Source of the DNA: an uncultured Bacteroides sp.
GTDB taxonomy: Bacteria; Bacteroidota; Bacteroidia; Bacteroidales; Bacteroidaceae
NCBI GenBank assembly: GCA_958477465.1
Contig: CAUEFX010000020.1
Span: forward strand, 1-56,376
DNA: 56,376 nucleotides
Direction: 5' to 3'
Made by a program: the position numbers and the translations under genes. The notes beneath the pieces are model-generated. The model did no database searches. It had not been told where the DNA came from and saw only the letters and a program-made list of their open reading frames with translations. This document shows, piece after piece, positions 17,601 to 26,265 of this stretch (position 1 is the first letter of the stretch; every line of letters begins with the position of its first letter).

Positions 17601-17764
17601 TCCCAAAGTCAATATCAGAAAAGATAAAGATTGGAAATCTTCGGATTTACTCTACAATATCCAATGTATTTTGTCTGACTCCTTATAAAGGATATGATCC
17701 GGAAACAGGAGATTGGTATCCACCCACACGGATGTTTGTTTTCGGATTGAATGTTTCATTGTAA
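14669..17764 (+). CDS. SusC/RagA-type TonB-dependent outer-membrane transporter
   Basis: This 1031-residue protein has a signal peptide (ending about LLAA), a carboxypeptidase-regulatory-like domain (about 24-95), a TonB-box-like DLEEVVVVGT, a plug (about 105-230, with IRGINTINTTTDPIYVVDG and ASATALYGSRASNGV), and a 22-strand barrel ending FGLNVSL. It imports glycan fragments across the outer membrane with the SusD partner encoded 34 bases downstream. It lacks the extra N-terminal STN signalling domain, so it should not feed an anti-sigma cascade directly. First gene of the locus. Confidence 0.95.
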   Translation: MKRNRLSWFFPLLFCCTLLAAQNRIVKGTVTSKLDSEVLIGASISVKGTTMGTITDIDGKYSLSVPADAILVFSYLGYETEEVTVRNRSLINVALKASTQDLEEVVVVGTIMKKSDLTGAVSSVSAKVLEEKPVTSINQALQGRVAGVLISNAAKPGDDASIKIRGINTINTTTDPIYVVDGLVMDNFGGGFNSINLNDVASIEVLKDASATALYGSRASNGVVLITTKKGKIGSGKITYDGWVGFQTDAKLPETMGTRDLFELRKEAAMNSFTARHPEATADEIDAFLANRVMTPYVKNGSGGYVFAQYEFDAYENNDNYNWLDAVTRTGVEQNHALSFSGASEKGTYYLSFGYSNKKGMVKNLGDTRYNGRINSDYSIKTWLKVGTNTSFSHTESEIFSDDGVYDKARGANPMLPVDSEIYTLNYGGLEDNNYFNPIRTLKIENDRRRNRLSSTNFLNINPLKGLNIRTSFSLDFFQEDRFKYTPKDIQESIRYSQDGQAEHTRDQRVVWQWDNSISYDRMFGKHKINALFGTSATHTNRDYTYATGKGYGTDRFSYYNIGASYKTDERSIGSDFVTATLMSYVVRADYNYASKYYLTATARYDGSSKFAEGHRWGLFPSFSAAWNIAEENFMKEQRVFNQLKLRLGYGLVGNQSISDFAFYTLYDAKLEDGKVTYVPKGSRGTKDITWESQRQFNVGLDMGFLNGRITATVDAFFIKNKDLLMTRSLPLTSGFSSAIENIGAIENKGIEFALNAKLIATKDIQWNVSANISADKNKVTQLYGDNDAVYNIDADRNLQKEGNLFLGESRNTIYIWRTGGIAQVVDMERLKNIDFSGRQVNPGDLYPLDVNDDKVIDDKDRVIVGSPDPKFYGGFSTDFSYKGWTLNAVFNYSCGGKKLSPYYESLITSRGTGIASIDLLDRWTPENTDAKFPRPIYNDPTDTETSYYNTFSASQMDFSVQNASFLRLSTLSLSYTFPKSISEKIKIGNLRIYSTISNVFCLTPYKGYDPETGDWYPPTRMFVFGLNVSL

Positions 17765-17798
17765 ATAGTCTTCATTGATATATTAAATATAGTTAGTT

Positions 17799-19370
17799 AT
17801 GAAAAACGTGATAAAAGTAAACAGATTGATAACGGCCTGTGTATTGACAGGTTCTTTAAGCATATATTCTTGCTCGGATTTCTTGAATCAAGAGCCGAAA
17901 ACATCACTGACGGAACAGGAAGCATTTTCTGATTTGAAAAATATTATATCGACTGTTGATGGACTGTACACTGCTTTTCGTGAATCAAAATCGGGGCGGG
18001 AAGGATTGACTTTCTCTCTATTGGGATTGGACGAAAGTAAGCAAGGTATCGTGCAGATGGACGATGCCGTTCAAGCCAGTCTTGACCTTTACAACGGTTT
18101 ATTGAATTCAATGTCTACACAAGTAGACAAAATGTGGTCAAGAAGGTGGCCGATTGTTATTTCTGCAGCGAATGCCATTTATGCACTCGATGTAATTGCC
18201 GAGATGACTACGGAAGAAGAGGAACTGAATGAAATAAAACGGCTGAAAGGAGAAGCCTGCTTTATACGGGCTATGGTAATGATGGAACTTACGATGTATT
18301 GGGGAGAGGTTCCGGTAGTTGATATTGCCACAATGAATAATTCGGCGCGCCAGCCATTGGAAAAAGTATGGAGACAGATTATTGATGACTTTACTTTGGC
18401 ATCTGTCTCTCTGAAAGATAAGTATACGGAATCTGCTGATAAGATGCGTGCAACTTCCGGTGCAGCGTTGGCAATGTTGGGAAAAGCCTATATGTCGGTT
18501 CCTGTGGAAACCGGAATGAGAGATTTTAAATTGGCAAAGGAGAGTTTTGAGGCAATGCTTGACCGTTATCAGTTAGATCCTGACTACGGTAATCTTTTCG
18601 ATGCAAATTTAGAGTTTAATTCACCCGAATCTATTTTCGAATTAGATTATAATAATATAAACCGTATTAATCACTGGGAGTTCGATATGGGATCTCGTAC
18701 AGTAGCCTCTACCTTTGGCGAAGGTTGTTATTTTGCTGGATATGACGTGGCGTTACCTACGGAATATGCCTATAAATCGAAGTCTGAAGGAGGCATTTGG
18801 GAAGAGGGTGATTTGCGTAGAGATGAAAGTATTCGCTATGATTTTACTTATTTGGGTATTACTCCTACGGATGTTTCCTGGGGGGCTGATGAACTGGATC
18901 CGCATATAAAAAAGTTTGAAGATGAACGGACAGACCAGTTTAATGGAAATTTGGCTAATGAATGGTATTCCGGTAAAAATTTCATGGTATTACGTTATGC
19001 GGATGTGTTGTTGTGTTACGCCGAATGCTTGAATGAACTTGGACAAACCGGAGAGGCGAACAGCGTAGTAAATGAAGTACGTAAACGTGCCTGGGGCGGA
19101 ACTCTTCCGAATGAAATGGCTTGGAATTATGGACAAGATGAGTTTAGAGTACAGATAATGGACGAACGTATCCGTGAACTTAGTTTTGAGGGATGGAGAC
19201 GGATGGATTTGATCCGTACCGGTAAATTTGTTGAATTGATAAAAGAACGTAATCCTTGGGCTAAGAAATCGGGAACGATAAAAGATTTTCACATGCGCTG
19301 GCCTATTCCGGATACAGAAATTAAGAATAATTCTGATATCAGTGAGGAAGATCAGAATCCGGGATATTGA
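17799..19370 (+). CDS. SusD/RagB-type glycan-binding lipoprotein
   Basis: This 523-residue protein has a lipoprotein signal (lipobox IYSC, Cys25) followed by the family start DFLNQEPKTSLTEQEAF. Tetratricopeptide-type helices include LKGEACFIRAMVMMEL, and the SusD C-terminus has VLLCYAECLNELG and ELSFEGWRRMDLIRTGKF. It caps the SusC barrel at the cell surface and binds the target glycan. It is cotranscribed with susC and the GH97 gene. Confidence 0.95.
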   Translation: MKNVIKVNRLITACVLTGSLSIYSCSDFLNQEPKTSLTEQEAFSDLKNIISTVDGLYTAFRESKSGREGLTFSLLGLDESKQGIVQMDDAVQASLDLYNGLLNSMSTQVDKMWSRRWPIVISAANAIYALDVIAEMTTEEEELNEIKRLKGEACFIRAMVMMELTMYWGEVPVVDIATMNNSARQPLEKVWRQIIDDFTLASVSLKDKYTESADKMRATSGAALAMLGKAYMSVPVETGMRDFKLAKESFEAMLDRYQLDPDYGNLFDANLEFNSPESIFELDYNNINRINHWEFDMGSRTVASTFGEGCYFAGYDVALPTEYAYKSKSEGGIWEEGDLRRDESIRYDFTYLGITPTDVSWGADELDPHIKKFEDERTDQFNGNLANEWYSGKNFMVLRYADVLLCYAECLNELGQTGEANSVVNEVRKRAWGGTLPNEMAWNYGQDEFRVQIMDERIRELSFEGWRRMDLIRTGKFVELIKERNPWAKKSGTIKDFHMRWPIPDTEIKNNSDISEEDQNPGY

Positions 19371-19407
19371 AATTTGTATTAATAACCAATTTAATCAATA
19401 AGATGAT

Positions 19408-21684
19408 ATGAATAGAAGATCTATTTTATTTTTATTACTTATCTTCTTTTGTCTATGGAATGTGCAGGCTGAAGAATATGAAATGGTGTCGCCTGATGGA
19501 ATGTTGAAAATAAAATTGCAGGTAGACAAAGGAACTACTTATGAGATTTGGCATGGTGACAAACAGCTGATTACCTCTTCACCCATCGGGCTCAATCTTT
19601 CTAATGGTATGATTATTGGGGGTGGAACCGTGAAAAATGTAACAAGGAACGCTGTTGATCAGACAATTGAAGTTATAGCAGGAAAGAATAAAACACTGAG
19701 AGAGGCTTATAACGAGCTTTTGATTTCTTTTGATGAAAATTACGATCTTCTGGTGAGGGCCTACAATGAGGGTATAGCTTATCGGTTTATCACACGCTTG
19801 GGGGGAGAAATTATCATCAATAGCGAAGATGCCGTATTTAATTTTGCTTTCACTCCGACTGTTTATTTCCCGGAATGTGATACTAATTATTCTGGAGAAA
19901 AAGACCAAAACGGAAAGGTACATCAGATTCATCAGGGATACCGGAACTTCGAAAGACTCTACAAAGTTTATAATGCTCCGACGGAGATAACCAATAACCG
20001 CTTTTCAGTTTCTCCGGTATTGTTTTCTTATCCAGGCACTTCTTACAAAATAGTTGTGACAGAATCCGATACGTACGATTATCCGGGGTTGTATATGGAG
20101 CAAAACGGTCCGAATTCTATGCGTGGAAAATGGGCTCAATATCCAAAAGAAGTAATGGATGGCGATCCTTCAAACTCTAATTATTGGTATTCCAACCATT
20201 TGGTTATTTCAAGAGAAGATTATATAGCCAAAACAGAAGGAAACCGTACTTTCCCTTGGAGGGTTGTTATAGTTTCTGACGATGATAAATCCCTACTGAA
20301 TAATGAATTGGTATACATGCTGGCGGAGCCATGCCGTCTTACTGATACTTCGTGGATCCAACCGGGTAAGAGCGCTTGGGAATGGTGGCATAAAGCCGTT
20401 TTGGAGGGAGTGGATTTTCCGTCGGGGAATAATAATCTGTCTTTCCAGTTATACAAGTATTACGTTGATTGGGCATCTCAGCATGGAATTGAATATATGA
20501 CTCTTGATGCGGGGTGGTCCGAAAGCTATATACGCACTTTGTGTCTTTACGCTAAACAGAAAAATGTGAAAATTCTCGTTTGGACGTGGGCAAGTTGTGT
20601 TAGAGAAAATCCGGAGGACTGGATTAAGAAAATGAAAAACTATGGAGTGTCCGGAGCTAAAATCGATTTCTTCGAACGTAATGATCAGATTGCTATGCGT
20701 TGGGGACGGGATTTTGCACAACGCTTGGCAGATCAGCAGATGGTGGCACTATTCCATGGTTGTCCGGTTCCTGCCGGCATAAATCGCACTTATCCTAATA
20801 TATTGAACTTTGAGGCTGTTCGTGGTGCGGAATGTAATTTCTGGGAAAAGACTCTGACACCGGAATATCATACACTATTCCCTTTTATACGTTCGTTGGC
20901 CGGTCCTGAAGATTATACTCCGGGGTCTATGAGAAATGTAACTGAGGAAGAATTCCAGCCGATTGATAAGGATAATACTCCACCGATGAGTATGGGTACC
21001 AGAGCGCACGAACTGTCGATGTATGTGATTTATGATCAGTGGATAGGTTATTTGTGTGATTCTCCGACCGAATACAATAAATATCCGGATATACAGAGTT
21101 TCTTGTCAACTGTACCTACCGTGTGGGACAAGACTGTGCCATTGGATGCAAAATTGGGAGATTATATTTTGATGGCGAAACAGAAGGGGAAAGACTGGTA
21201 TGTAGGTGGTATGACAGACTGGACAGCGAGAACGGTGGAGGTTGATTTCAGCTTCCTGGAGGCTGGCGCTTCTTATCAGGCTGATATTTTTAAAGATGCT
21301 TCTACATCGGGAGAACAGCCTAAGCAGTATGTATGCGAAAGAATGGAAATCACCAAAGATACCAAACTCTCCATCCCAATGGCTAAAGGAGGGGGATTTG
21401 TTATCCGGCTACTTCATTCTACCGGTTCTGGGATTGCGGAAGTGAAACAAGGAAACCCTCTTGTTGTCTATGTTGAACAGGATACAGATACGCTTTGTAT
21501 TAAAGCGGAAAAGAAAATAGAGACCGTTAGGATTAACGACATTACCGGGCAAACATTGTTTGCCCGGCAATATAACGACGATGTCTATTCCGAACAAATA
21601 AACTTATCAGATTTTAATAAAGGAGTCTATGTAGTTTCTGTGAAAATGGCGTCTACATTGGCTTCAACGACTTTTATTTATTAG
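19408..21684 (+). CDS. Glycoside hydrolase family 97 with C-terminal sorting-like domain
   Basis: This 758-residue exported enzyme begins with a signal peptide (about 1-21). GH97 N-terminal beta-sandwich (about 25-285) and catalytic TIM barrel (about 290-570) follow, with KSAWEWWHKAV and YMTLDAGWSESY as family blocks. Asp420 in GAKIDFFERNDQ lies where the nucleophile of retaining GH97 alpha-galactosidases is placed, whereas inverting SusB-type alpha-glucosidases lack it. Glu469 or Glu475 may be the acid/base. This suggests an alpha-galactosidase-like retaining enzyme. The last 70 residues (VRINDITGQTLF ... KGVYVVSV) resemble a Por/T9SS-type C-terminal domain, unusual in a gut Bacteroides. Confidence 0.92.
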   Translation: MNRRSILFLLLIFFCLWNVQAEEYEMVSPDGMLKIKLQVDKGTTYEIWHGDKQLITSSPIGLNLSNGMIIGGGTVKNVTRNAVDQTIEVIAGKNKTLREAYNELLISFDENYDLLVRAYNEGIAYRFITRLGGEIIINSEDAVFNFAFTPTVYFPECDTNYSGEKDQNGKVHQIHQGYRNFERLYKVYNAPTEITNNRFSVSPVLFSYPGTSYKIVVTESDTYDYPGLYMEQNGPNSMRGKWAQYPKEVMDGDPSNSNYWYSNHLVISREDYIAKTEGNRTFPWRVVIVSDDDKSLLNNELVYMLAEPCRLTDTSWIQPGKSAWEWWHKAVLEGVDFPSGNNNLSFQLYKYYVDWASQHGIEYMTLDAGWSESYIRTLCLYAKQKNVKILVWTWASCVRENPEDWIKKMKNYGVSGAKIDFFERNDQIAMRWGRDFAQRLADQQMVALFHGCPVPAGINRTYPNILNFEAVRGAECNFWEKTLTPEYHTLFPFIRSLAGPEDYTPGSMRNVTEEEFQPIDKDNTPPMSMGTRAHELSMYVIYDQWIGYLCDSPTEYNKYPDIQSFLSTVPTVWDKTVPLDAKLGDYILMAKQKGKDWYVGGMTDWTARTVEVDFSFLEAGASYQADIFKDASTSGEQPKQYVCERMEITKDTKLSIPMAKGGGFVIRLLHSTGSGIAEVKQGNPLVVYVEQDTDTLCIKAEKKIETVRINDITGQTLFARQYNDDVYSEQINLSDFNKGVYVVSVKMASTLASTTFIY

Positions 21685-21698
21685 TAAAATAGAATATT

Positions 21699-23609
21699 AT
21701 GAAAAAACAGGAAATCTTTAAACACACATTTGTATTAGCCGGATTGGTTTGTACTTCTGCTTTTGCCCAAGTGAAAAATGTCTCTTTCTCCGAGATATTA
21801 AATCCGGTTGTAGTAGATGGCGGAGCAGAAAATATTCCTCTAATTTATGAGGCTGCTGCTGCATGGGGGGATTATGACAATGATGGCTTTTTGGATTTGA
21901 TAGTGTCCGGCGTGACTTCACAGGGAGAGAAGACATTGCTTTACAGAAATAAAAATGGCAGACAATTTGAAAAGGTAGAACATAATTTTCCGGATTTGAG
22001 AACTTCCAATGCCACTTGGTTTGACTATAATAATGATGGAAATCTGGATTTGTTTTTGGCGGGGAAGAAGAGCAATGGAGAACTGTACTCCGGTCTATGG
22101 AAAAATAAAGGAGGGAATGCCGGTTTTGAAGAGGTATTCACCGGATTGTTCCCTTTAATCAATAATGGTGATGGGAATCGCTCTTCCCGATACGTAGTAG
22201 CTGCGGATTATGATGGCGATGGCTGGACCGATCTGTATATTCAGGGGCGTACAAACGGTGGAGATAAAAACACCGGAATAGCATACCTTTACAAAAATGT
22301 GAACGGACAGAACTTCGAGCGTATTGATAAACCGGTGAAAAACAAGCTGGGTGGTGAAGCCAAACCGTTTATACAATTATCCGGAGGTGGTGCAGCTTGG
22401 GGTGATTATGACGGCGACGGTTTCCTGGATCTTATCGTTTCGGGTGAGGGAATCGATGCTGATAAATACGATGCTGATTATGGTTATCATGGTAGTTATA
22501 ACGGGGCGGTTTATAAAAATAATGGAGACGAAACTTTCGCCGAACCTATTGAATTTGCAGGTGTAGAGGAAGGAAATGCTGTTTGGCTTGATTATAATAA
22601 TGATGGAAAACTTGATTTTGTTGTTCCAGGAGTCAGATGGGATGAGGAGGCGAGCTGGAACTGGCGCGGCGATTTATATCTTAATTCAGTAGGCGGATTC
22701 ACTAAGTACGATGCTGCTACAACGGGATTGCCAAACAATAAGCAGTCACTTTCCATTGATGCAGGTGATGTCAACAATGACGGCTTTAGTGATATTCTTT
22801 ATTTGAATGCGACAAATGAGAATGATGTTGCTTATTTGAATAATGGAGGTGTGCTTAATGCTCCGATGTTCACCGCTTCTCCACTTGTGTATGATGGTGC
22901 GGCAGCACAGAGAGGAGGAACAGCCAATTTGGTGGATTTTGATAATGATGGCAATTTGGATGCGTGTCTGGTTGGTTATGGTGATGCCGCAGGATCGCAT
23001 ACCCGCTTGATGAGAAATACTTTGGGTGAAGGAGTTACGTCTAATAAGGCTCCCGGTGCGCCTAAGAATTTGAAAGCGACTCCGGGTAGCAACGGTATCG
23101 TCATGTTTTCATGGGATGCTCCGGAAGATGACCAGACTCCGGCCAATGCTTTGAAATATAATTTGTATATCAGACAAGGAGATGTTGTCCGAATGACGAT
23201 TCCAGCTGATATTGCTACCGGACGTTTGAAAGTATCTGAAGTATCCGGATTGATCAGCAAGAGAGTGTTATATAAAGTGACAGGATTGACCGGTGATTAT
23301 ACATGGGGAGTGCAGGCGGTTGATAATGCAAAAGTAGGTGGTCCGTTTGCCATGTTCAACTCAGGAACCGGTATTGAAAAAGAGCCGGCAGTAGCTTCTG
23401 TAAAGATAGTAGGTGGAGAAAATACGATACGTATTGCCGGTAAGTACGACCTGAAAGGTGTGGTTAATGTCTATTCAATGGACGGCAACAATGTGTATTC
23501 AGAATCGGTTTTATTGAATGATGCAGCTATCGAATTGCCGAAAGGTGTCTATTTGGTAAAAGTAATGTTGACGGATGAAATGATAACAGAAAAGGTAATA
23601 GTTTGGTAA
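21699..23609 (+). CDS. VCBS/FG-GAP repeat surface protein with C-terminal sorting-like domain
   Basis: This 636-residue exported protein has a signal peptide (ending about AFA) and seven or so VCBS/FG-GAP repeats (about 50-445), each with a calcium-binding loop such as WGDYDNDGFLDLIVSG, FDYNNDGNLDLF and WGDYDGDGFLDLIVSG. A fibronectin type III-like domain (about 450-550, APKNLKATPGSNGIVMFSWD) and a Por-type C-terminal domain (about 565-636) follow. It takes the place of SusE/SusF, 14 bases after the GH97 gene, so a role as surface glycan binder or adhesin is likely. A terminator follows. Confidence 0.88.
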   Translation: MKKQEIFKHTFVLAGLVCTSAFAQVKNVSFSEILNPVVVDGGAENIPLIYEAAAAWGDYDNDGFLDLIVSGVTSQGEKTLLYRNKNGRQFEKVEHNFPDLRTSNATWFDYNNDGNLDLFLAGKKSNGELYSGLWKNKGGNAGFEEVFTGLFPLINNGDGNRSSRYVVAADYDGDGWTDLYIQGRTNGGDKNTGIAYLYKNVNGQNFERIDKPVKNKLGGEAKPFIQLSGGGAAWGDYDGDGFLDLIVSGEGIDADKYDADYGYHGSYNGAVYKNNGDETFAEPIEFAGVEEGNAVWLDYNNDGKLDFVVPGVRWDEEASWNWRGDLYLNSVGGFTKYDAATTGLPNNKQSLSIDAGDVNNDGFSDILYLNATNENDVAYLNNGGVLNAPMFTASPLVYDGAAAQRGGTANLVDFDNDGNLDACLVGYGDAAGSHTRLMRNTLGEGVTSNKAPGAPKNLKATPGSNGIVMFSWDAPEDDQTPANALKYNLYIRQGDVVRMTIPADIATGRLKVSEVSGLISKRVLYKVTGLTGDYTWGVQAVDNAKVGGPFAMFNSGTGIEKEPAVASVKIVGGENTIRIAGKYDLKGVVNVYSMDGNNVYSESVLLNDAAIELPKGVYLVKVMLTDEMITEKVIVW

Positions 23610-23644
23610 AGGGATAACAAATAGGTAAAGGGCCCTTTAGAAGT

Positions 23645-23692
23645 ATACCCCCCGAAAAACTGTATGTTCTCAGTTTGGCGGGGGTATTTTTA
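23645..23692 (+). terminator. Terminator of the polysaccharide locus
   Basis: ATACCCCC (23645-23652) pairs with GGGGGTAT (23680-23687), followed by TTTTTATT. A 14-base perfect palindrome, TAAAGGGCCCTTTA, lies just before it at 23626-23639. Confidence 0.8.
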
Positions 23693-23902
23693 TTATATCA
23701 GAGTCATCTCGTTTTTATATGACTGCAAAAGAATGCATTCTTGTCCTATGAAAGTGCATGTTCTTGTTGGATAAAAGTATAGATTCGTATTATATAGATG
23801 TATATATGGATAGTTCTTCTGATTGTCAATATATTATGCCTGTTTGCTTCTTGATGGGCTGATAGGTCGCACGTGGGTAGATTTTAAATTTTCCGTTATG
23901 AC
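23693..23902. other. Gene-free stretch with a perfect 14-bp palindrome
   Basis: AAGAATGCATTCTT (23729-23742) is a perfect palindrome. A looser copy (AAAGTGCATGTTCTT) is centred 21 bases further on. The pair could be a regulator site for the sigma-factor gene. Nothing else is visible here. Confidence 0.35.
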
Positions 23903-23931
23903 TTGATGTTAACTTGTTTTTTTTATCTTTG
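23903..23931 (+). promoter_or_regulatory. Promoter of the ECF sigma-factor gene
   Basis: A -33 TTG (23903-23905) and a -7 TATCTTTG (23924-23931) are 18 bases apart. The start point would be about 23938, leaving a leader of only some eight bases before the TTG start codon. Confidence 0.55.
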
Positions 23932-23945
23932 CCAAAAAAGAACTG

Positions 23946-24515
23946 TTGTTTTTCAAGAGAAACATATCAAAGCTGACTGATGAAGAGCTGTTACAGCAGT
24001 ATGCCGATTCGGGTAAAACAGAGTATTTCGGTGAATTATACAACCGGTATATTCCGTTACTGTATGGGCTTTGCCTCAAATATCTGAATGATGAGGCCCG
24101 TGCACAGGATGCAGTCATGCAGCTTTTCGAGGAGCTGCTTTCCAAAGTATCCAATTATCAGATAAAAGTTTTCAAAACATGGTTGTATCGGGTAGCCCAA
24201 AATCATTGTCTGCAGATATTAAGGAGAGAAAATAAGGAGATTCCGCTCGATTATACGATTAATATTATGGAATCCGATGAATTTTTGCATCTGTTATCTG
24301 AGGAGGATCATTCGGAAGAACAGTTGAATGCCTTGAAGCATTGTCTTGAAAAACTGCCCGAACCTCAACGTATCAGCATTACACAATTTTTTATGGAAGA
24401 GATGTCGTATGCTGATATTGCAGAGCAGGCAGGCTTTACACTGAACAATGTGAAAAGTTATATTCAGAACGGGAAAAGAAATTTAAAGATTTGCATAAAG
24501 AATCAGATCCAATGA
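23946..24515 (+). CDS. ECF-type RNA polymerase sigma factor
   Basis: This 189-residue sigma-70 family protein of the ECF class has region 2 (about 15-85, with LYNRYIPLLYGLCLKYL and FKTWLYRVAQNHCLQ) and region 4 (about 125-180, with MSYADIAEQAGFTLNNVKSY as the HTH). No ATG is in frame before the conserved region. The only usable start is TTG 23946, close behind the promoter, which implies low expression. The stop overlaps the ATG of the next gene (ATGA at 24512-24515), the usual arrangement for a sigma factor with its anti-sigma factor. Confidence 0.92.
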   Translation: MFFKRNISKLTDEELLQQYADSGKTEYFGELYNRYIPLLYGLCLKYLNDEARAQDAVMQLFEELLSKVSNYQIKVFKTWLYRVAQNHCLQILRRENKEIPLDYTINIMESDEFLHLLSEEDHSEEQLNALKHCLEKLPEPQRISITQFFMEEMSYADIAEQAGFTLNNVKSYIQNGKRNLKICIKNQIQ

Positions 24516-25795
24516 AGTTATCAGACTACATACGAGGTGCTCGAAAGGGGAAAGAGGCTCATCACTTGCAGAAAGAGGCGATGCGTGATCCTTTTCTTGC
24601 CGATGCGATGGATGGCTACGACCGCGTAGGAGAGAACCAGGAGCCTCAGATAGAGATTTTACGTCGCCGGATCAGGAGAAAGGCAAAGGGAAAACGGAAT
24701 CATGCTGTTGTATGGAGTGTAGCAGCGAGTTTATTGATCGGCATCTGTTTGAGCAGCTATTTCATACATCAGAAAAATAGGTTGCCGGAAGATATTTTTG
24801 CGACATTGGAAGCCTTGCAGAGGGATACCGTGTTTCAGGTTGTACCTCAGATGCCTCAGTCACCTTTAGCCAAATCGGTATATCCGGAAGAGAAAGAAAA
24901 GTCGGCCGGAGTTGTCCGGAGAGATTCAGAGAAGAAGGTGTTTGACAATCGGAAACGGGAAATCGCAAGGGTGGCTCCTGCGGAAGCTCAGGAAAAAAAA
25001 TCCGATGAAGCGGAGAGGAGCGCTATTACAGACATTGCTGAAGCTGAAGCCATTGAAGCAGATCTTGCTGAAGCGGACGTTATTGAAGCTGATGTTTCTG
25101 AGATAGATTCGGCTGCTGACAGACCGGTAGTTGTCAAACAAGTTGCTACCGTTATGGCTACCGTTGCAAGTGGTGATATGGCAAAACAGTCAAACGGAAT
25201 GGCAGACGGGGCGAAGATAAACGGGGTGAAAGGGCGTGTTATCGATGAATTTGGAGAGCCCATTATAGGGGCTACTATCGCTGTAAGAGGCACCGATAAT
25301 GGGACCATATCGGATGAGAATGGCAATTTTACTTTGTCGATGAATGACGGAAGAGAGATAACGGTCAATTATATAGGTTATGAACCGGTTGTTCTTCCTG
25401 CCGATACGACTAAGGAGATGCTGATTGCCATGAATGAAGACAATAATGAATTGAATGAAGTGGTGGTAGTAGGATACGGGAGGCAGCGGAAAGCGAATCT
25501 GACAGGATCGGTGGCAACCGTAGAGCAATTGACGATGCCTCGTCCTGTGATCGGAAGAAAGGCCTACCGGAAATATTTGAAAAAGAACCTGAATCGTCCG
25601 ACTGATGAAGAATGTACGCAGGTAAAGGGGGAGGTGATACTGACTTTCCATGTGAATGAAGAGGGGCGTCCTGTTGATATAAAGGTACAGGAAAGTTTAT
25701 GTCCTTCCGCTGATAAAGAAGCGGTGCGTCTTGTACGGGAAGGGCCGCAATGGACGGTTGGAGGAAAAGAAGTGACTTTGGAGATTCAATTTTAA
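24512..25795 (+). CDS. Anti-sigma-like / carboxypeptidase-regulatory / TonB C-terminal fusion protein
   Basis: This 427-residue inner-membrane protein has a cytoplasmic head (about 1-60, with MKLSDYIRGARKGKEAH and RDPFLADAMDGYD) as in Bacteroidetes anti-sigma/TonB proteins, and one transmembrane helix (about 66-84). A periplasmic linker includes an acidic Ala/Glu/Asp repeat (about 170-205). A carboxypeptidase-regulatory-like domain with SusC-type VVVVGYGRQRKANLTGSV follows (about 238-335). The end is a TonB C-terminal-like domain (about 365-427, GEVILTFHVNEEGRPVDIKV). The preferred start is ATG 24512, overlapping the sigma stop. It probably holds the sigma factor at the membrane; the periplasmic signal is unknown. 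Confidence 0.85.
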   Translation: MKLSDYIRGARKGKEAHHLQKEAMRDPFLADAMDGYDRVGENQEPQIEILRRRIRRKAKGKRNHAVVWSVAASLLIGICLSSYFIHQKNRLPEDIFATLEALQRDTVFQVVPQMPQSPLAKSVYPEEKEKSAGVVRRDSEKKVFDNRKREIARVAPAEAQEKKSDEAERSAITDIAEAEAIEADLAEADVIEADVSEIDSAADRPVVVKQVATVMATVASGDMAKQSNGMADGAKINGVKGRVIDEFGEPIIGATIAVRGTDNGTISDENGNFTLSMNDGREITVNYIGYEPVVLPADTTKEMLIAMNEDNNELNEVVVVGYGRQRKANLTGSVATVEQLTMPRPVIGRKAYRKYLKKNLNRPTDEECTQVKGEVILTFHVNEEGRPVDIKVQESLCPSADKEAVRLVREGPQWTVGGKEVTLEIQF

Positions 25796-26120
25796 GAGAA
25801 CTTACTCAAACTTTAGAATGTAACTTTGAAAAACGTGAATTATGAATTGAAGAGCAGGAGTACAGAAAATCGGACTAACCCAGAAAATGGTGGATAGTTT
25901 CGGCCCAGTTTTTATACTTGGGGATTTAACATTACGTTATGCGTATACGTATAATTTAGCTACTCTGAACAAAAAGAATTCCCACAAAACGTTCCTCTGT
26001 GTGCCTCTGTGTACTCTGTGGTGATTTGTCGGAGCGATATTTTTGTAGTATGCTTGGCGAAAATTCCGGTCTATAAACAACAGATAGCTGTAAGGTAATA
26101 CTTACAGCTATCTGACTTTG
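25796..26120. other. Intergenic stretch before tRNA-Trp
   Basis: This stretch holds no supported gene. A low-complexity run of CTCTGTGTG-type repeats lies at about 25995-26022, and an 18-base TTATGCGTATACGTATAA-like palindromic stretch is at about 25940-25957. Confidence 0.4.
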
Positions 26121-26193
26121 CACGGGAGGAGAGGCTCGAACTCCCGACACCCGGTTTTGGAGACCGGTGCTCTACCAACTGAGCTACTCCCGT
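26121..26193 (-). tRNA. tRNA-Trp (anticodon CCA)
   Basis: The minus strand folds as a complete 73-base cloverleaf. The acceptor arms are ACGGGAG and CTCCCGT, the D-arm is GCTC...GAGC, and the anticodon stem is CCGGT/ACCGG with loop CTCCAAA (anticodon CCA). The T-arm is GGGAG/CTCTC with loop TTCGAGC. The discriminator is G and no CCA end is encoded. It stands alone, without the secE-nusG genes that follow tRNA-Trp in many bacteria. Confidence 0.95.
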
Positions 26194-26265
26194 GTTTGCG
26201 GGTGCAAAGGTAGAATAAACTTTTGAATCTGCAAGTGCTTTTACAAAGAAGTTTTCAATTATTTT

